In this document: positions 1 through 9,119 of the stretch, piece by piece
Layout of the letters: each line of letters opens with the position of its first letter
Position numbering within the stretch: position 1 is the first letter of the stretch
Assembly (NCBI RefSeq): GCF_000708885.1
Contig: NZ_JEOE01000010.1
Location: 1-64,000, forward strand
DNA: 64,000 nucleotides
From: Cellulomonas sp. HZM
GTDB lineage: Bacteria > Actinomycetota > Actinomycetes > Actinomycetales > Cellulomonadaceae
Direction of reading: 5' to 3'
Notes under the pieces: generated by a model
What the model was told of the DNA's origin: nothing
What the model saw: only the letters and a program-made list of their open reading frames with translations
Database searches by the model: none
Position numbers and translations under genes: made by a program

Positions 1-177
1 GCGCCGGGGGGTCCCGCCGTTCGCCGGGAACGTGTCGCGCAGCTTGCGCACGACGGGGGGTTCGATCGTCGAGGACGCCGAACGGACGAACTCACCCATC
101 TCGGTGAGGGTCGTCATGATCTTCTTGCTGTCGACCCCGAGCTCCTTCGCGAGCTCGTAGACGCGGACCTTGGCCAC
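1..177 (-). CDS. infB: Translation initiation factor IF-2, N-terminal fragment (cut by window edge)
   Basis: Only the first 59 codons lie in the window, and the frame is still open at base 1. They begin [18 protein letters not shown], the IF2 N-terminal domain as found in actinobacteria. IF-2 is the GTPase that brings initiator tRNA to the 30S subunit; its G domain lies outside the window. The GTG start at 177 is preceded by CAGGAGTGAT, a good ribosome binding site. The AGGAG can pair with a CCTGTC about 15 bases upstream in the transcript, so a small hairpin may mask it. The gene follows rimP, nusA and ylxR on the same strand, the usual nusA operon order. Confidence 0.95.
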   Translation of the reverse strand, partial: MAKVRVYELAKELGVDSKKIMTTLTEMGEFVRSASSTIEPPVVRKLRDTFPANGGTPRR

Positions 178-230
178 ATCACTCCTGTCTCGGCCCGCCC
201 GGACAGGGTCGGACCGTCGTCAAATGCTGA

Positions 231-272
231 GGGCACTCATCGCTGGGTGCTCATCGGTGCGTGCTCATCGGG
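231..272. repeat. Three 14-bp imperfect tandem repeats between ylxR and infB
   Basis: Three units built around the core CTCATCG follow each other at a 14-base period (231-244, 245-258, 259-272). They lie about 30 bases past the ylxR stop and before the infB start, in a gap of 124 bases. No function is known to me; replication slippage is the simplest origin. Confidence 0.6.
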
Positions 273-301
273 TAGCCATCGGCTTCCAACCCGCTTCCCA
301 T

Positions 302-631
302 TCAGACGGTCGACGCCGGGTCTGCCGGCGCCGTTCGGTGCTCCTGGTCGATCGCCGCGAGATGCTCCGCGACCACCGCCGCGTCGAGCGGTCCCGCATG
401 ACGCAGGGCCCGCCCGAACGCGCGACGACGGGTCGCGAGCTCGAGGCATCCAGGATCGGGGTGCAGCCACGCTCCCCTGCCCGGCATCGAGCGGGCGACG
501 TCCACGACCAGAAGGTCACGGACCACGACCACCCTCAGCAGGGACGATCGGGCGTCGGTGCTCCGACAACCCACGCACGTGCGGACCGGGCCGCGGGCAT
601 CCGCGAGCGGCCGCTGAGCGGCCGGTTCCAC
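302..631 (-). CDS. ylxR: YlxR family (DUF448) RNA-binding protein
   Basis: The product is about 109 residues and contains GPVRTCVGCRSTDARS near its start, the hallmark of the YlxR/DUF448 family, followed by RGAWLHPDPGCL and a basic ARRAFGRALR-like helix. YlxR proteins are small nucleic-acid binders encoded between nusA and infB; a role in regulating RNase P or transcription has been proposed in other bacteria. I chose the GTG at 631 (VEPAAQ). An ATG at 700, 9 bases after the nusA stop, would add 23 residues, but that stretch uses codons rare in this genome (AGA, GCA, CAT, GGT). The start is therefore less certain than the gene. Confidence 0.85.
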   Translation of the reverse strand: MEPAAQRPLADARGPVRTCVGCRSTDARSSLLRVVVVRDLLVVDVARSMPGRGAWLHPDPGCLELATRRRAFGRALRHAGPLDAAVVAEHLAAIDQEHRTAPADPASTV

Positions 632-708
632 GGGCGAGGGATGCCGGGCTCGGCGCCCAGCCGCGACGAGTCTACCGCGCTCGGTCGACGAGCGTGCCAT
701 GGCACGCG

Positions 709-1734
709 TCACTCGGCCGGTCCGGAGGCCCCTTGCGGCGCCGGCTCGGTCTCGGCGTCGGAGCGGATGTCGATGCGCCAGCCGGTGAGCTTCGCGGCGA
801 GGCGGGCGTTCTGCCCCTCCTTGCCGATCGCGAGCGAGAGCTGGTAGTCCGGCACGACGACGCGCGCGGCGCGCGCCTGCTCGTCGACGACCGTCACCGA
901 GACGACGCGGGACGGGGACAGCGCGTGCGCGATCATCTCCGCCGGGTCGTCGGAGTGGTCGACGATGTCGATCTTCTCGCCGCGCAGCTCCGCCATGACC
1001 GCACGCACGCGTCCGCCCATGGGCCCGATGCACGCGCCCTTGGCGTTCACGCCGGGGACCGTCGCGCGCACGGCCATCTTCGTGCGGTGCCCCGCCTCGC
1101 GCGCCATCGCCGTGATCTCGACCGTGCCGTCGGCGATCTCGGGGACCTCGAGGGCGAACAGCTTGCGCACCAGACCGGGGTGCGAGCGCGAGAGCGTCAC
1201 CTGCGGACCGCGCGGGCCGCGGGCCACCTCGAGCACGTACCCGCGGATCCGCTCCCCGTGCACGTACTCCTCACCCGGCACCTGCTCGTGCTGCGGCAGG
1301 ACCGCCTCGGTGCCGCCGACGTCGACGAGAACCGTGCGCGGGTCGCGTCCCTGCTGGATCACCCCGCCGAGGACCTCGCCCTCCTTGCCGCGGAACGTGC
1401 CCAGCACCTGGTCGTCCTCGGCGTCGCGCAGCCGCTGCACGATGACCTGGCGCGCCGTCGCGGTCGCGATGCGGCCGAACCCGTCGGGCGTGTCGTCGTA
1501 CTCGGGCGTGTCGACGTCGAGCGCGTGGCCCTCGTCGTCGACGGGGGGCGCCTCACGCGCCCACACCGTCACGTGCCCGGACCGCCGGTCGACCTCGACG
1601 CGGGCGCGCGGCTGCGCGTCGGGCGTGCGGTGATAGGCGGACAGCAGCGCCTGCTCGATCGCGGAGACCAGCACGTCCAGGCTGATCTCCCGCTCCCGCT
1701 CGAGCGAGCGCAGCGCCTGCATGTCGATGTCCAT
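709..1734 (-). CDS. nusA: Transcription termination/antitermination factor NusA
   Basis: This 341-residue protein has the NusA layout: an N-terminal RNA polymerase binding domain (about 1-110), an S1 domain (about 115-185), and two KH domains whose GXXG loops are visible as CIGPMGGR near 235-242 and [11 protein letters not shown] near 301-311. NusA binds RNA polymerase and nascent RNA and modulates pausing, termination and antitermination. As in other actinobacteria it lacks the C-terminal acidic repeats of E. coli NusA, which is about 495 residues. The ATG at 1734 lies 3 bases after the rimP stop, so the two genes are probably translationally coupled. Confidence 0.97.
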   Translation of the reverse strand: MDIDMQALRSLEREREISLDVLVSAIEQALLSAYHRTPDAQPRARVEVDRRSGHVTVWAREAPPVDDEGHALDVDTPEYDDTPDGFGRIATATARQVIVQRLRDAEDDQVLGTFRGKEGEVLGGVIQQGRDPRTVLVDVGGTEAVLPQHEQVPGEEYVHGERIRGYVLEVARGPRGPQVTLSRSHPGLVRKLFALEVPEIADGTVEITAMAREAGHRTKMAVRATVPGVNAKGACIGPMGGRVRAVMAELRGEKIDIVDHSDDPAEMIAHALSPSRVVSVTVVDEQARAARVVVPDYQLSLAIGKEGQNARLAAKLTGWRIDIRSDAETEPAPQGASGPAE

Positions 1735-1737
1735 GTG

Positions 1738-2316
1738 TCAGCTCTCCCGTCCGGCGCGGTGGCCGGCCTCGTCGTCACCGGCGTCCGCGCCGGCCTCGTC
1801 GTCCACGGGGCCGAGCCCCGACAGGTCCACCTCGACGCGCGCGTCGCGCACGTCGCCCAGGGGCACCGTCCGCGGGTCGCCGACCTTCGGACGCCGCCCC
1901 TTGAGGCCGGGCGTCACGGGCACGACGACGATCGCGTCGGCCTCACGGTCCACGCCGTCCAGCCGCCCGGACAGCGTCGTGCCGTCCGCGAGCCGAACGG
2001 TGACCGAACGACCCACGGCGTGCACGAAGTGCCGGCGCTCCGTGAGCGGGCGCGACACGCCGCGGCTCGACACCTCGAGGTCGTACTCCCCCTGCACGGG
2101 GTCGGCGTCGTCGAGCGCGTCCGAGACGGCCTGCGTCGCGGCGGCCACGCGGTCGAGGTCGAGGTCGCGCTCGTCGTCCTCGGTGAGGTCGAGCACGACC
2201 TCCACGGTCGAGCGTCCTCCGCGGCGGTGGACGACGACGTCCTCGAGCAGGAGCCCCTGCGCGTGCACGACGGGCTCGAGCACCTCGCGGACCCGCTGGG
2301 CGGCGACTGCGACCAC
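1738..2316 (-). CDS. rimP: Ribosome maturation factor RimP
   Basis: At 192 residues this matches the RimP (YhbC/DUF150) family, needed for late assembly of the 30S subunit. Visible landmarks are the N-terminal helix VREVLEPVVHAQGLLLEDVVV and the conserved YDLEVSSRGVSRPLTERRHF segment. The GTG start at 2316 has a strong AGGAGG 7 bases upstream. It is the first gene of the rimP-nusA-ylxR-infB operon and is divergent from the lipoprotein gene at 2448, so their promoters must lie in the roughly 130 bases between them. An acidic tail follows the folded domains. Confidence 0.95.
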   Translation of the reverse strand: MVAVAAQRVREVLEPVVHAQGLLLEDVVVHRRGGRSTVEVVLDLTEDDERDLDLDRVAAATQAVSDALDDADPVQGEYDLEVSSRGVSRPLTERRHFVHAVGRSVTVRLADGTTLSGRLDGVDREADAIVVVPVTPGLKGRRPKVGDPRTVPLGDVRDARVEVDLSGLGPVDDEAGADAGDDEAGHRAGRES

Positions 2317-2447
2317 GTCCGGCCTCCTGTCGTTCGCGCGGGTCGCGTTGCCGACCCTGTGATGTTGTGGGTCCAGGGTAACGAGTCGGCGCGTGTCCGA
2401 CCGCGCCGGGGCGGCCCCGGCGGTCCCCCGTGGCAGGATCGCCCGCG

Positions 2448-3563
2448 ATGACGACGCAGCCCACGACCAGCACGCCGCACGACGACGGCTCCCGCGGGCG
2501 TGCGCGGGACACGGCCGGCGTGGCGAGGATCACGCCCGCCGGGCGCGGGCGCGGTGCCGTCCGCGCCCTCGTCGTCGCGCTCGCGACGGCTCTCGTCGCG
2601 TCCTGCGCCGCGTGCTCGGTGCGCCTCGAGTCGGCGCCCTACCCCGAGCCGTCGCCGGGGCCGGTCGAGCAGGTCCGCGCACGCACGCTCGGCGACGCCC
2701 TCGCGCTCGAGGCCGACGCGCGCGCAGCGCTCGCGACCCGTCCCGGTGCCGCGGTGGCCGACGTGCTCGACGACGTCGTCGCGTTCAGCGCGGACCACGC
2801 GAGCCAGCTCGGTCCTGCCTACGACTCGGGGCTCACGCCCTCCGCGACCGCGACGTCCTCCGCACCGACCCGGACGACGCCGTCGGACGTCCTCACCGAG
2901 CTCGCGGCCACGACGCGCGACGCCCTCGCCGACGCGGACGGGGTCGCGGACGCCGACCTCGCCAGGCTCGTGGCGTCGATCGCCGCGGCGCGCGACCAGC
3001 TCACGCGGCGCCTCGCGACGGCGACGGAGGCGAAGGTCCCCGATCTCGACGTCGTCGTCACCCCGAGCCCGGCACCGAGCGTCACGGGCAGCCCGGCACC
3101 CGAGCCCACGCCGTCGCCGGAGCAGACGGACGCCGCGCAGGCCACCTCGGCCGACGACCTCGCGCCGCTCGTCGTCGCGCACGACCAGGCCGGCTTCGCC
3201 TACGAGGTGATCGCGGCGCAGCAGTCCGGTTCGCTGCGCACCGCCGCGCGGGCCGCGGCCGCCCAGCACCGCGACGAGGCGCAGCGCTGGGCCGTCGCGG
3301 CGGGCGTCGCCGAGACCGCGCAGGACCCGCGCCGCGCGTCGTACACGCTGCCCGACGGGCTCGACAAGGGCTCCACCGCGAGGCGGCTCGCACGTGCGCT
3401 CGAGGGGGCCGTCGCGGACGCCGCCGCGACGCTCGTCGCCCGGACGCCTGCGGGCCAGCGCTCGCCCTTCGTCGACGCACTGCGCACCGCGAACGCTGCC
3501 GCGCGCACGTGGGGCGCGGCACCCGTGCCGTTCCCGGGCATGCCAGAGCGCGCCGACGGCTGA
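2448..3563 (+). CDS. Probable lipoprotein with C-terminal ferritin-like DUF4439 domain
   Basis: The 371-residue product has a basic N-terminus and one hydrophobic segment ending LVASCAACS, which fits a lipobox with the modified Cys in VAS-C. A middle region rich in Ala, Asp and Pro (PSPAPSVTGSPAPEPTPSP) probably spans the wall. The last 130 residues (from APLVVAHDQAGFAYEV) look like the helical DUF4439 domain often seen next to rimP in actinobacteria. The function is unknown. I chose the ATG at 2448, preceded by CAGGAT, over an upstream GTG at 2430. The gene is divergent from rimP and convergent with proS. Confidence 0.75.
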   Translation: MTTQPTTSTPHDDGSRGRARDTAGVARITPAGRGRGAVRALVVALATALVASCAACSVRLESAPYPEPSPGPVEQVRARTLGDALALEADARAALATRPGAAVADVLDDVVAFSADHASQLGPAYDSGLTPSATATSSAPTRTTPSDVLTELAATTRDALADADGVADADLARLVASIAAARDQLTRRLATATEAKVPDLDVVVTPSPAPSVTGSPAPEPTPSPEQTDAAQATSADDLAPLVVAHDQAGFAYEVIAAQQSGSLRTAARAAAAQHRDEAQRWAVAAGVAETAQDPRRASYTLPDGLDKGSTARRLARALEGAVADAAATLVARTPAGQRSPFVDALRTANAAARTWGAAPVPFPGMPERADG

Positions 3564-3624
3564 GCCGCGGCCCGCCCGTGGCAGCCACCGCGCGCCGCAG
3601 GATCACGGCAGCGCGCGCCGCGGG

Positions 3625-5388
3625 TCAGCGCAGCGCGTCGACCAGCTCGGCCACGCGATCGGCGACCTCGGCGACCGGCACCTGCTCGGCCGTGCCTCCG
3701 ACGCGCGGACGTACCTCGACCAGCCCGTCCACGAGCCCACGCCCGACGACCACCACGAGCGGCACCCCGAGCAGCTCGGCGTCCGCGAACTTCACGCCGG
3801 GCGACACCTTGGGACGGTCGTCGTACAGCACCTCGATGCCGCGTGCGACGAGCTGCGTGGCGAGCGAGTCCGCGGCGTCGAACACCGCGTCGTCCTTGCC
3901 GGTGGCGACGAGGTGGACCTGCGCCGGCGCGACGTGCGCGGGCCAGGCCAGCCCACGCTCGTCGTGGTTGGCCTCGGCGAGCGCGGCGAGCACCCGGGTC
4001 ACCCCGATGCCGTACGAGCCCATCGTGACGACCTGAGCCTTGCCGTTCTGGTCGAGCACCGTCAGGCCGAGCGCCTGCGCGTACTTGCGCCCGAGAGCGA
4101 AGATGTGGCCGATCTCGATGCCGCGTGCCAGCTCGAGCGGGCCCGAGCCGTCGGGGGCCGCGTCGCCGGCGCGCACCTCGGCGGCCTCGACCGTGCCGTC
4201 GGAAGTGAAGTCCCGGCCCGCGACGAGGTCGAACACGTGCTTGCCGGCCTCGTTCGCGCCCGTGATCCACCGCGTCCCGTCGACCACACGCGGGTCGAGC
4301 AGGTAGCGGACCGACCCCTCGGGACCGTTGGGTCCGAGCACCGACGGGCCGATGTACCCGCGGACCAGCTCGGGGTGCGCCGCGAAGTCGGCGTCCCCGG
4401 CCGGCTCCACCTCGGCGGGCGCGACCGCAGCCTCGAGGCGCTTGAGGTCCACCTCGCGGTCGCCGGGCAGGCCGACGACCAGCAGCTCGCGCTCCCCCGA
4501 CGGCTGCACGAGCGCCACGACGACGTTCTTGAGCGTGTCCCCCGCGGTGTACCCACGCTCGGGGAACCGCTCGTCCGCGAGCGCGACGAGCGAGTCGATC
4601 GTCGGCGTCCCGGGTGTGTCCTCGACGTGCGCGGCGGGCGCGTCGTCGTACGGCTGCGCCGCGGGCGGGACGGTCGTCACCGCCTCCACGTTGGCCGCGT
4701 AGCCCCCAGGGCTGCGCACGAACGTGTCCTCGCCGATCGCCGTCGGGGTGAGGAACTCCTCCGAGCGGGAACCGCCCATCGCGCCGCTCGTCGCCGCGAC
4801 GATGACGTACTCGAGCCCGAGCCGGTCGAAGATGCGGCGGTACGCGTCGCGCTGCGCCTGGTAAGAGGCCTCGAGGCCGGCGTCGTCGACGTCGAACGAG
4901 TACGCGTCCTTCATGACGAACTCGCGGCCACGGATGAGCCCCGCGCGTGGGCGGGCCTCGTCGCGGTACTTCGTCTGGATCTGGAACAGCGTCAGCGGCA
5001 GGTCCTTGTACGACGAGTACAGGTCCTTGACCAGGAGCGTGAACATCTCCTCGTGCGTCGGTGCGAGCAGGTAGTCGCCGCCCTTGCGGTCCTTGAGCCG
5101 GAAGATGTTGGGGCCGTACTCCGTCCAGCGACCCGTCGCCTCGTAGGGCTCCTTGGGCAGCAGCGCCGAGAAGTGGACCTCCTGGGCGCCCGCGGCGGCC
5201 ATCTCCTCGCGCACGACGGCCTCGACCTTCGCGAGGACGCGCAGGCCGAGCGGGAGCCAGGTGTAGATGCCGGGCGCAGCGCGGCGGATGTACCCGGCAC
5301 GCACGAGCAGCTTGTGGCTCGCGACCTCGGCGTCGGCGGGGTCCTCACGCAGCGTGCGGACGAAGAGCGTGGACATGCGCAGGAGCAT
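3625..5388 (-). CDS. proS: Prolyl-tRNA synthetase, bacterial type with editing domain
   Basis: This 587-residue class II synthetase charges tRNA-Pro. It starts [20 protein letters not shown], as actinobacterial ProRS enzymes do. Visible are motif 1 around [14 protein letters not shown], the APTHEE loop near 109, motif 2 with RDEARPRAG near 142 and motif 3 with [16 protein letters not shown] near 445. The insertion between motifs 2 and 3 (about 235-400) is the YbaK-like INS domain that removes mischarged alanine, and the C-terminus is the anticodon-binding domain. The open frame runs much further upstream, but the hexamer TAGGCT ends 7 bases before the ATG at 5388, which supports a leaderless start there. 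Confidence 0.97.
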   Translation of the reverse strand: MLLRMSTLFVRTLREDPADAEVASHKLLVRAGYIRRAAPGIYTWLPLGLRVLAKVEAVVREEMAAAGAQEVHFSALLPKEPYEATGRWTEYGPNIFRLKDRKGGDYLLAPTHEEMFTLLVKDLYSSYKDLPLTLFQIQTKYRDEARPRAGLIRGREFVMKDAYSFDVDDAGLEASYQAQRDAYRRIFDRLGLEYVIVAATSGAMGGSRSEEFLTPTAIGEDTFVRSPGGYAANVEAVTTVPPAAQPYDDAPAAHVEDTPGTPTIDSLVALADERFPERGYTAGDTLKNVVVALVQPSGERELLVVGLPGDREVDLKRLEAAVAPAEVEPAGDADFAAHPELVRGYIGPSVLGPNGPEGSVRYLLDPRVVDGTRWITGANEAGKHVFDLVAGRDFTSDGTVEAAEVRAGDAAPDGSGPLELARGIEIGHIFALGRKYAQALGLTVLDQNGKAQVVTMGSYGIGVTRVLAALAEANHDERGLAWPAHVAPAQVHLVATGKDDAVFDAADSLATQLVARGIEVLYDDRPKVSPGVKFADAELLGVPLVVVVGRGLVDGLVEVRPRVGGTAEQVPVAEVADRVAELVDALR

Positions 5389-5395
5389 GCGGGCC

Positions 5396-5401
5396 AGCCT
5401 A
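5396..5401 (-). promoter_or_regulatory. -10 hexamer for leaderless proS
   Basis: TAGGCT on the minus strand lies 7 bases before the proS ATG with no ribosome binding site between. No clear -35 is seen. The spacing is that of leaderless actinobacterial transcripts. Confidence 0.55.
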
Positions 5402-5511
5402 GTTGGGCCGCGAGGCTCTCCGTGCCGCGGCGGCGCCGGACGGTGCGCGCGGCGACCCGGCGCGGAATGCTCCCGGTGCGGGATGTCGGTGCCGTGCGCC
5501 ACGATGGGCGC

Positions 5512-6402
5512 GTGCCCGAGCTGCCCGAGGTCGAGGCGCTGGCGCAGTTCCTGCGCTCGCGCACGGTCGACCACGTCGTGACCTCCGTCGCCGTCGGCGC
5601 GATCAGCGCGCTCAAGACTTTCTCCCCACCACCTGACGCGCTCGTGGGGGGCACCGTCGTCGACGTGCAGCGGCACGGCAAGTGGCTCGACCTCATGGTG
5701 GCGACGAGCACGGGCGAACCCCTGCACCTGGTGTGGCACCTGTCGCGTGCCGGCTGGGTGCGGTGGTCCGAGAAGCTGCCTGCGACCCCGGTGCGTCCGG
5801 GGCGCTCCCCCATCGCGCTGCGGGTCGGGCTCGACGACGAGGCGGGCTTCGACCTCACGGAGGCGGGGACGCGCAAGCGGCTCGCGGTGCACGTCGTCGC
5901 CGACCCCGCCGACGTGCCGCAGATCGCGTCCCTCGGCGTCGAGCCGCTGTCCGACGATTTCACCACCGAACGGCTCGCAGAGCTGCTCGCAGCACGCAAC
6001 CAGCAGGTCAAGGGCCTGCTGCGCGACCAGGGCACCATCGCGGGCATCGGCAACGCGTACTCGGACGAGATCCTGCACGCCGCCCGCATGTCTCCGTTCG
6101 CGCCCACCCGCTCGTTCGACGCCGAGCGGACCGCGACGCTGCACCGCGCCGTGCGGGACGTGCTCACGGGCGCCGTCGAGGCTGCGTCGGGGCGGCCGGC
6201 GGCGGAGCTCAAGGACGCCAAGCGCCGCGGCATGCGCGTGCACGGACGCACGGGGCAGCCGTGCCCCGGGTGGGACGGGGTGCCGTGCGGCGACGTCGTG
6301 CACGAGGTGTCGTTCGCGGACTCGTCGCTCCAGTACTGCCCGACGTGCCAGACGGGCGGCAAGCCGCTCGCGGACCGCCGCATGTCGCGACTGCTGCGGT
6401 AG
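5512..6402 (+). CDS. Fpg/Nei family DNA glycosylase
   Basis: The 296-residue protein begins PELPEVEAL after the initiator; the N-terminal Pro is the catalytic nucleophile and the following Glu the conserved partner of this family. The helix-two-turn-helix appears as [11 protein letters not shown], and the C-terminus carries a zinc finger with Cys pairs in [10 protein letters not shown] and YCPTCQ. These enzymes excise oxidised bases and nick the abasic site. The sequence resembles the actinobacterial Nei-like branch more than classical MutM, so I give no symbol. The GTG start sits 6 bases after CACGAT, a possible leaderless -10. It is divergent from proS. Confidence 0.9.
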   Translation: MPELPEVEALAQFLRSRTVDHVVTSVAVGAISALKTFSPPPDALVGGTVVDVQRHGKWLDLMVATSTGEPLHLVWHLSRAGWVRWSEKLPATPVRPGRSPIALRVGLDDEAGFDLTEAGTRKRLAVHVVADPADVPQIASLGVEPLSDDFTTERLAELLAARNQQVKGLLRDQGTIAGIGNAYSDEILHAARMSPFAPTRSFDAERTATLHRAVRDVLTGAVEAASGRPAAELKDAKRRGMRVHGRTGQPCPGWDGVPCGDVVHEVSFADSSLQYCPTCQTGGKPLADRRMSRLLR

Positions 6403-6424
6403 CGGCGGCCGAGGTCCGGTCGGG

Positions 6425-7306
6425 CTAGAAGAGCACGGTGGCGTACGACCCGACCTGCCGGAACCCCACCCGCCGGTACGCCGCGAGCGCGCGAGCGTTG
6501 TAGGCGTTCACGTACAGCGACACGACCGGCGCGACGTGCGCGCGGGTCTGCTCGACGACCGCGGCCATGCCCGCCTCGGAGAGTCGCTGGCCCCGCCAGG
6601 CGGGCGCGACCCACACGCCCTGCACCTGCGCGACGCCGCCCGCGACCGCGCCCAGCTCCGCCTTGAACATCACCTCGCCGGAGGTGTCGGTGCGGACGAA
6701 CGACCGGCCCTGCGTGACGAGCGTGCGCACGCGCGTCTCGTAGGGACCGCCCGGGCCGCTAGCGGGCGAGTACCCGACCTCCTCGGTGAACATCCGCACG
6801 CACGCGGGGAGCACGTGGTCGAGCTCGTCGAGACCCGAGCGCCGCACGAGCGGGTCGACACCCACCGCGGGTGCGTGGTCGATCACCATCGACGGCTGGT
6901 CGTCGCGCACCTCGCGCACGCCCGGCCATGCGGCGCGCAGCCGGCGCCACACGCCGAGCACGGCGTCGGCCGGTCCGACGAGGGACGAGCAACGCCTGCC
7001 CTGCCGACGACCCAGCTCCGCGAACGCGTCGCACGCGAGGTCGAGGTCGACCCCCGGCGGGACCACGGGCACGAGGTTCGCGCCCGACCAGGCGACCGCG
7101 AGCAGCTGCCCCTCGGACGAGTAGCCCCAGACCTCGCCGCCCGCACGTCGCAGGCCGCCGGAGATCGCCTGCTCGATGCGCGTCGAGGCCAGCACGGACC
7201 CGACGGGGTCCTGCGCGCACACGTCGAGCGCGGAGCGCAGGTCGCGCTCGTCGAGAACCCGGCCCCCGGTCCGCTCGTCGAGCAGCGACGCACGACGAAG
7301 CACCAT
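6425..7306 (-). CDS. GNAT family N-acetyltransferase with N-terminal DUF4081-like domain
   Basis: The 293-residue product has two parts. The first half (to about 140) resembles the DUF4081 region often found before actinobacterial acetyltransferases. The second half is a GNAT domain with the acetyl-CoA binding segment [17 protein letters not shown] and the closing [20 protein letters not shown]. The substrate is unknown. Upstream GTG (7324) and ATG (7321) codons are in frame, but CACAAT followed 6 bases later by the ATG at 7306 fits a leaderless start, so I used that. It lies downstream of ispG on the same strand and is convergent with the glycosylase gene. Confidence 0.8.
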   Translation of the reverse strand: MVLRRASLLDERTGGRVLDERDLRSALDVCAQDPVGSVLASTRIEQAISGGLRRAGGEVWGYSSEGQLLAVAWSGANLVPVVPPGVDLDLACDAFAELGRRQGRRCSSLVGPADAVLGVWRRLRAAWPGVREVRDDQPSMVIDHAPAVGVDPLVRRSGLDELDHVLPACVRMFTEEVGYSPASGPGGPYETRVRTLVTQGRSFVRTDTSGEVMFKAELGAVAGGVAQVQGVWVAPAWRGQRLSEAGMAAVVEQTRAHVAPVVSLYVNAYNARALAAYRRVGFRQVGSYATVLF

Positions 7307-7312
7307 GCGCTG

Positions 7313-7318
7313 ATTGTG
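7313..7318 (-). promoter_or_regulatory. -10 hexamer for leaderless GNAT gene
   Basis: CACAAT on the minus strand ends 6 bases before the ATG at 7306. The same hexamer with the same spacing precedes cofC and the HhH-GPD gene in this window. Confidence 0.45.
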
Positions 7319-7406
7319 CATCACGTCACACGGCGGCGCGGCCCGGGCTCGCGTGGCGGACGCGGGTCCGGCACGGCAGGACGGCGGGACAGACGAGCGG
7401 TCGCCG

Positions 7407-8597
7407 TCAGCCGACGCTGACGACCGGGCTGCCCTGACCGGCCTCGACGGGGTCCATCGTCTCCGCGATGCGCATGGCCTCGTCGATGAGCGTCTCCACG
7501 ATCATCGACTCCGGGACGGTCTTGACGACCTCGCCCTTGACGAAGATCTGCCCCTTGCCGTTCCCGGACGCCACGCCGAGATCAGCCTCGCGCGCCTCAC
7601 CGGGCCCGTTGACGACGCACCCCATGACCGCGACGCGCAGCGGCACCTCGAGCCCCTCGAGGCCCGCCGTGACCCGCTCCGCGAGCGTGTACACGTCCAC
7701 CTGCGCACGGCCGCACGACGGGCACGACACGATCTCGAGCTTGCGCGGGCGCAGGTTCAACGACTGCAGGATCTGGATGCCGACCTTGACCTCCTCGACC
7801 GGAGGCGCGGACAGCGAGACGCGGATCGTGTCGCCGATGCCCTTGCTCAGCAGGGCGCCGAACGCGGTCGCCGACTTGATGGTGCCCTGGAACGCCGGGC
7901 CTGCCTCGGTGACGCCGAGGTGCAGCGGCCAGTCGCCGCGCTCCGAGAGCAGCTCGTAGGCGCGGACCATGACGACCGGGTCGTTGTGCTTGACCGAGAT
8001 CTTGAAGTCGTGGAAGTCGTGCTCCTCGAACAGCGACGCCTCCCACACCGCGGACTCGACGAGCGCCTCCGGCGTGGCCTTGCCGTACTTCTCGAGGAGC
8101 CGCGGGTCGAGCGAGCCGGCGTTGACGCCGATCCGCAGGCTCACGCCCGCATCCTGAGCCGCGCGCGCGATCGCGCCCACCTGGTCGTCGAACTTGCGGA
8201 TGTTGCCCGGGTTCACGCGCACCGCGGCGCAGCCGGCGTCGATCGCCGCGAAGACGTACTTGGGCTGGAAGTGGATGTCCGCGATCACGGGGATCTGCGA
8301 CTTGCGCGCGATCGCCGGCAGGGCCTCGGCGTCGTCCTGGCTGGGGACCGCGACGCGCACGATGTCGCAGCCCGCGGCGGTCAGGGCCGCGATCTGCTGG
8401 AGCGTGGCGTTGATGTCGGTCGTGGGCGTCGTCGTCATCGACTGGACGCTCACCGGGGCGTCGCCGCCGACCTCGACCTTGCCGACGCGGATCTTGCGCG
8501 TCGGACGCCGCGGTGCCAGGACGGGTGCGGGTGCCTGCGGCATCCCGAGGCTGATCGGAACCGGGGTCGAGGGCACGCCGTTCGGAGCGATGGTCAC
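7407..8597 (-). CDS. ispG: 4-hydroxy-3-methylbut-2-en-1-yl diphosphate synthase
   Basis: This 396-residue enzyme performs the penultimate step of the MEP isoprenoid pathway, reductive ring opening of methylerythritol cyclodiphosphate. The ligands of its [4Fe-4S] cluster are visible: Cys292 and Cys295 in SCPSCGR and Cys327 in [11 protein letters not shown], with Glu334 in the conserved GPGE loop. The N-terminal TIM barrel begins at [12 protein letters not shown] after an actinobacterial extension of about 30 residues. The GTG at 8597 has no strong ribosome binding site, but GATGAT ends 6 bases upstream. dxr of the same pathway lies 3.3 kb upstream, separated by other genes. Confidence 0.97.
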   Translation of the reverse strand: MTIAPNGVPSTPVPISLGMPQAPAPVLAPRRPTRKIRVGKVEVGGDAPVSVQSMTTTPTTDINATLQQIAALTAAGCDIVRVAVPSQDDAEALPAIARKSQIPVIADIHFQPKYVFAAIDAGCAAVRVNPGNIRKFDDQVGAIARAAQDAGVSLRIGVNAGSLDPRLLEKYGKATPEALVESAVWEASLFEEHDFHDFKISVKHNDPVVMVRAYELLSERGDWPLHLGVTEAGPAFQGTIKSATAFGALLSKGIGDTIRVSLSAPPVEEVKVGIQILQSLNLRPRKLEIVSCPSCGRAQVDVYTLAERVTAGLEGLEVPLRVAVMGCVVNGPGEAREADLGVASGNGKGQIFVKGEVVKTVPESMIVETLIDEAMRIAETMDPVEAGQGSPVVSVG

Positions 8598-8702
8598 CCG
8601 TCCATCATCGCACCGCGGCCACGCCCGACTGCTCCCGGACGTCCCGTGCGCACGAGATCACCACGCGATCCGACGAGCCGACGAGCCGATCGCGGCGACG
8701 TC

Positions 8703-9047
8703 TCAGCCGTCGATCTCGTCGCGGCGCGCGAGCACGAGGCGGTCGACGAGGTCGTCCGGCAGCGGCGAGCTCTCGTCGAACCTGATCGTGCCCTTCGACG
8801 TCGACCAGCCCGCGAGCTCGTCGCGCACGGTGTCGAGCGCTCCCGGGCTGAACGGGTAGACGCCGACGTGGGTCTTGGCGGACATCACCGACAGCAGCGG
8901 CTTGCCGTGCAGCACGAGCGCGGGCATGCCGTACCCGATGCCGTCCGTGGCGTCGGGAACGAGCGCACGTGCACGCGCGTACACGCCCTCGACGAGGCCG
9001 CGTCGCGGCTCCGGCAGGGACTCGAGGTACTCCGAGAGCTCCGACAT
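8703..9047 (-). CDS. DUF1801 family protein
   Basis: The 114-residue protein is a single small domain with IGYGMPALVLHGKPLLSV followed by GVYPFSPG, the pattern of the DUF1801 (YdhG-like) fold. The biochemical function is not established. The ATG at 9047 has no Shine-Dalgarno; GATGCT ends 6 bases before it, which would fit a leaderless start. It sits alone between rseP and ispG. Just past its stop codon (8671-8686) an 8-base unit CGACGAGC is repeated twice. Confidence 0.8.
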   Translation of the reverse strand: MSELSEYLESLPEPRRGLVEGVYARARALVPDATDGIGYGMPALVLHGKPLLSVMSAKTHVGVYPFSPGALDTVRDELAGWSTSKGTIRFDESSPLPDDLVDRLVLARRDEIDG

Positions 9048-9090
9048 GCGTCGAGCATCTCAGGACGCGACGTGCCCGGCGAGGGTCGTT

Positions 9091-9119
9091 CGGCTCAGAC
9101 CTGGCCGGCTCAGATCTGG
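9091..9119. repeat. 15-bp in-frame tandem duplication across the rseP stop codon
   Basis: Two near-identical 15-base units (9091-9105 and 9106-9120) differ at two positions. The stop codon of rseP lies in the upper copy, and the other copy supplies a second in-frame stop 15 bases further on. Confidence 0.75.

Noticed and set aside
3394..5511. Long open frame running into the glycosylase gene from far upstream
   Set aside because: It is antisense to proS and merely lacks stops because of GC content; glycosylase homology begins at the PELPEVE start.
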